In this document: positions 6,619 to 8,115 of the stretch, piece after piece
Position numbering within the stretch: the first letter of the stretch is position 1
Layout: each line of letters begins with the position of its first letter
Source: Pseudomonadota bacterium
GTDB lineage: Bacteria; Pseudomonadota; Alphaproteobacteria; Rhizobiales; Rhizobiaceae
Assembly: GCA_023387715.1 (NCBI GenBank)
Contig: JAEWHQ010000077.1
Location: forward strand, 1 to 8,115
DNA length: 8,115 bases
Direction of reading: 5' to 3'
Made by a program: the position numbers and the translations under genes
The notes under the pieces: generated by a model
Databases searched by the model: none
What the model was told of the DNA's origin: nothing
The model's input: only the letters and a program-made list of their open reading frames with translations

Positions 6619-7770
6619 TCAAATTTCTGTTTCAGCCGCTGCTACGGCCTTTTGTGTCGTCGCAAAACGCTGCGGGTTCAACCCAGCAATATCTGTTACT
6701 GTTGAGCCCGTAGTGATCAGTTCACTCAGCACAGCACCAATACCCGGAGCCATCTGAAAACCGTGACCGGAAAAACCAAAGGCATGATAAAGATGTTTCC
6801 GCTGACGTGATGCGCCTACAATCGGCAAACCATCTTCACAATTGCCCTCTACGCCTGTCCATGAGCGAATAATAGAAGCGTTGCCCAACACAGGTATAAC
6901 TTCAGCCGCAAGCCCGACCGTCTGCGCAAAAATCTTTTCACTAGGCCAACTGTAAAGTCCGCTCGAGCTAACTGTCCCTCGCCCTCCACCAAAAATCACA
7001 TTACCACGAGGAATCTGGCGCAAATACAATCCACCACTCACCATCCCTAATGCAGGATGGATAAAATAAGGAAGCGGTTCGCTTACAAACATTTGAGGAG
7101 CTACCGGATGTACAGGAACATCATCGCCATATTGTGCAGCAATTTTTAGCCCCCATGCACCAGCTGCATTAATCAGTTTAGATGTCTGAATGAGTAATCC
7201 AGAAGAAAGCTTAATTTCAAAGCCATCAAACCTGTCTTCAATCTCAAGAGCCGCATGGCCTTCAAGGATGGTAACACCCTCTGCACGTGCTTGGCGCGCA
7301 AATGCTGGCGCTGCCAGACGCGGATTTGCATGACCATCAACCGGACAATAAGACGCTCCATAAATATTATTTGCCAACCACGGGAATCGCGTTTGCAAAT
7401 GCTTCTGGCTCAATAACTCAACTTCAATTCCATACTGGTTTCCAAAACTCCGCCATTGCTCAAGCGAAGCCATTTCAGCTTCTGTACGGGCAACTTTTAG
7501 ATGTCCGGTTGCCATAAACTCACAGTCTTCGCCTACTTGCTCAGCCATGTTGTGCCATATTTCTAATGAACGCAGTGCTATTGGTAACTCCAGCGCGTTC
7601 CGACCATGGCAGCGAACCCCACCAAAATTCACACCACTGGCATGCGCTGCAACCTTATCCCGCTCAACAAGGACAACTGATAATCCAGCTCGTTTCAGAT
7701 GCAGAGCAGCAGAGCAACCAACTAACCCACCACCAACAATACAAATATCAGACTGTAAAACTTCGCTCAC
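6619..7770 (-). CDS. FAD-dependent oxidoreductase of the DAO family (opine oxidase subunit B / HcnC-like)
   Basis: A 383-residue flavoprotein with a Rossmann dinucleotide motif at the N-terminus (IVGGGLVGCSAALHLKRAG, 11-29) and the ribose-binding acid in LVERD (34-38). The C-terminal DAO signature is IRSWTGVEGNCEDGLPIVG (301-319) followed by HAFGFSGHGFQMAPGIG (329-345), which closes the FAD site. Family members oxidise C-N bonds of amino acids, imino acids, sarcosine or opines. The start is GTG 7768-7770, with AAGG seven bases upstream, overlapping the TGA of the upstream gene by 4 nt (GTGA). In known systems (octopine/nopaline oxidase, hydrogen cyanide synthase HcnABC, D-hydroxyproline dehydrogenase) a DAO-like catalytic subunit sits beside a [2Fe-2S]/FAD subunit, which matches this layout. 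I infer that it is the catalytic subunit of such a complex, passing electrons to its partner and the respiratory chain. The substrate is unknown. Confidence 0.92.
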   Translation of the reverse strand: MSEVLQSDICIVGGGLVGCSAALHLKRAGLSVVLVERDKVAAHASGVNFGGVRCHGRNALELPIALRSLEIWHNMAEQVGEDCEFMATGHLKVARTEAEMASLEQWRSFGNQYGIEVELLSQKHLQTRFPWLANNIYGASYCPVDGHANPRLAAPAFARQARAEGVTILEGHAALEIEDRFDGFEIKLSSGLLIQTSKLINAAGAWGLKIAAQYGDDVPVHPVAPQMFVSEPLPYFIHPALGMVSGGLYLRQIPRGNVIFGGGRGTVSSSGLYSWPSEKIFAQTVGLAAEVIPVLGNASIIRSWTGVEGNCEDGLPIVGASRQRKHLYHAFGFSGHGFQMAPGIGAVLSELITTGSTVTDIAGLNPQRFATTQKAVAAAETEI

Positions 7771-8115
7771 AGCGTAGCCTTCTTTGAAAAAGATGCCATG
7801 GCAATAGGTTTTAAAGGTATTTGCCCCCTGAAACGTCCCACATTTTCAATATGCCCACCCGTTTCATGCGCTAAAATTTCAATAGCAGCGCTTCCACAAA
7901 CCCGTCCCTGGCATCGCCCCATTCCGCAACGTGTTATTGCTTTCAGTTTATTGATTTCAGTAATATCCCACTGCTTTACAGCTGCACGGACATCACCAAT
8001 AGTGACATTTTCACAACGGCACAAAATGGTATCATCAGGGAGCTGAACAACATTACTCGCTGGATAATGAAAAGCTCGTTCCAAACCTGAGCGAAAAGCT
8101 TCGACACGTTTCATT
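7767..8115 (-). CDS. FAD/[2Fe-2S] oxidoreductase subunit (opine oxidase subunit A / HcnB-like), C-terminal part
   Basis: Only the last 115 residues are visible; the reading frame is open at the right edge. The Met at 8112-8114 is most likely internal, because relatives are about 450-480 residues with an N-terminal FAD/NAD(P) domain. The visible part is the BFD-like [2Fe-2S] domain: CRCENVT (Cys32, Cys34 of the fragment), then about 30 residues later TRCGMGRCQGRVC (Cys63, Cys68, Cys73). CxC plus the cysteines of CQGRxC are the expected cluster ligands; Cys63 is an extra cysteine also seen in some relatives. The end, GRFRGQIPLKPIAMASF, is typical of the family. Translation is coupled to the DAO-type partner through a 4-nt GTGA overlap. 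It probably relays electrons from the partner flavin. Related operons often also carry a small separate [2Fe-2S] protein; it would lie outside this window. Confidence 0.88.
   Translation of the reverse strand, partial: MKRVEAFRSGLERAFHYPASNVVQLPDDTILCRCENVTIGDVRAAVKQWDITEINKLKAITRCGMGRCQGRVCGSAAIEILAHETGGHIENVGRFRGQIPLKPIAMASFSKKATL

Overview
The window looks like accessory chromosomal or plasmid DNA of a metabolically versatile alphaproteobacterium. A Hyphomicrobiales/Brucellaceae-like or roseobacter-like host is my inference. It rests on the gene families present (a TRAP transporter with an FCD-type GntR regulator and a FAH-family enzyme; an opine-oxidase/HcnBC-like flavoprotein pair with a class III aminotransferase), on the frequent GTG starts, and on the moderate GC with AT-rich spacers. 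Every intact gene is on the minus strand. No tRNA, rRNA, CRISPR array or intact mobile element was seen.

Right to left, in the direction of transcription, there are two gene blocks. Block A (about 5279-8115) holds three genes. The first is the C-terminal end of a two-domain oxidoreductase subunit with a BFD-like [2Fe-2S] cysteine motif, cut by the window edge. It overlaps a DAO-type FAD oxidoreductase by 4 nt (GTGA). A class III PLP aminotransferase follows 14 nt later. This layout matches the heteromeric, membrane-linked amine/imino-acid/opine dehydrogenases, so the block probably oxidises an amino acid or a substituted one and passes the product to transamination. A perfect 14-bp stem hairpin lies about 100 bp after the last gene.

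The 825-880 bp gap (4396-5278) contains no intact gene. On the plus strand it carries what looks like a badly decayed IS3-family transposase (orfB) relic with at least four in-frame stops and a frame change. Its left part is the promoter region of block B, with an exact 18-bp palindrome inside a candidate -35/-10 spacer.

Block B (1-4395) is a complete tripartite TRAP uptake system in the order binding protein (dctP), small membrane subunit (dctQ), large permease (dctM). It is followed by a GntR/FCD regulator and the first 109 codons of a fumarylacetoacetate-hydrolase-family enzyme that runs off the left edge. The tight spacing (70, -8, 39 and 45 nt) suggests one operon. It would import an organic acid, sense it or a metabolite through the FCD regulator, and degrade it with the FAH-type hydrolase and genes outside the window. 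The substrate cannot be read from the sequence.

Several apparent long reading frames begin at implausible TTG codons. I moved the starts of dctP (GTG, 4395), dctM (ATG, 2584) and the aminotransferase (ATG, 6604) to positions with good ribosome binding sites. I see no clearly new biological system here. The most useful leads are the candidate operator palindrome, the decayed insertion sequence between the two operons, and the unassigned substrates of both.
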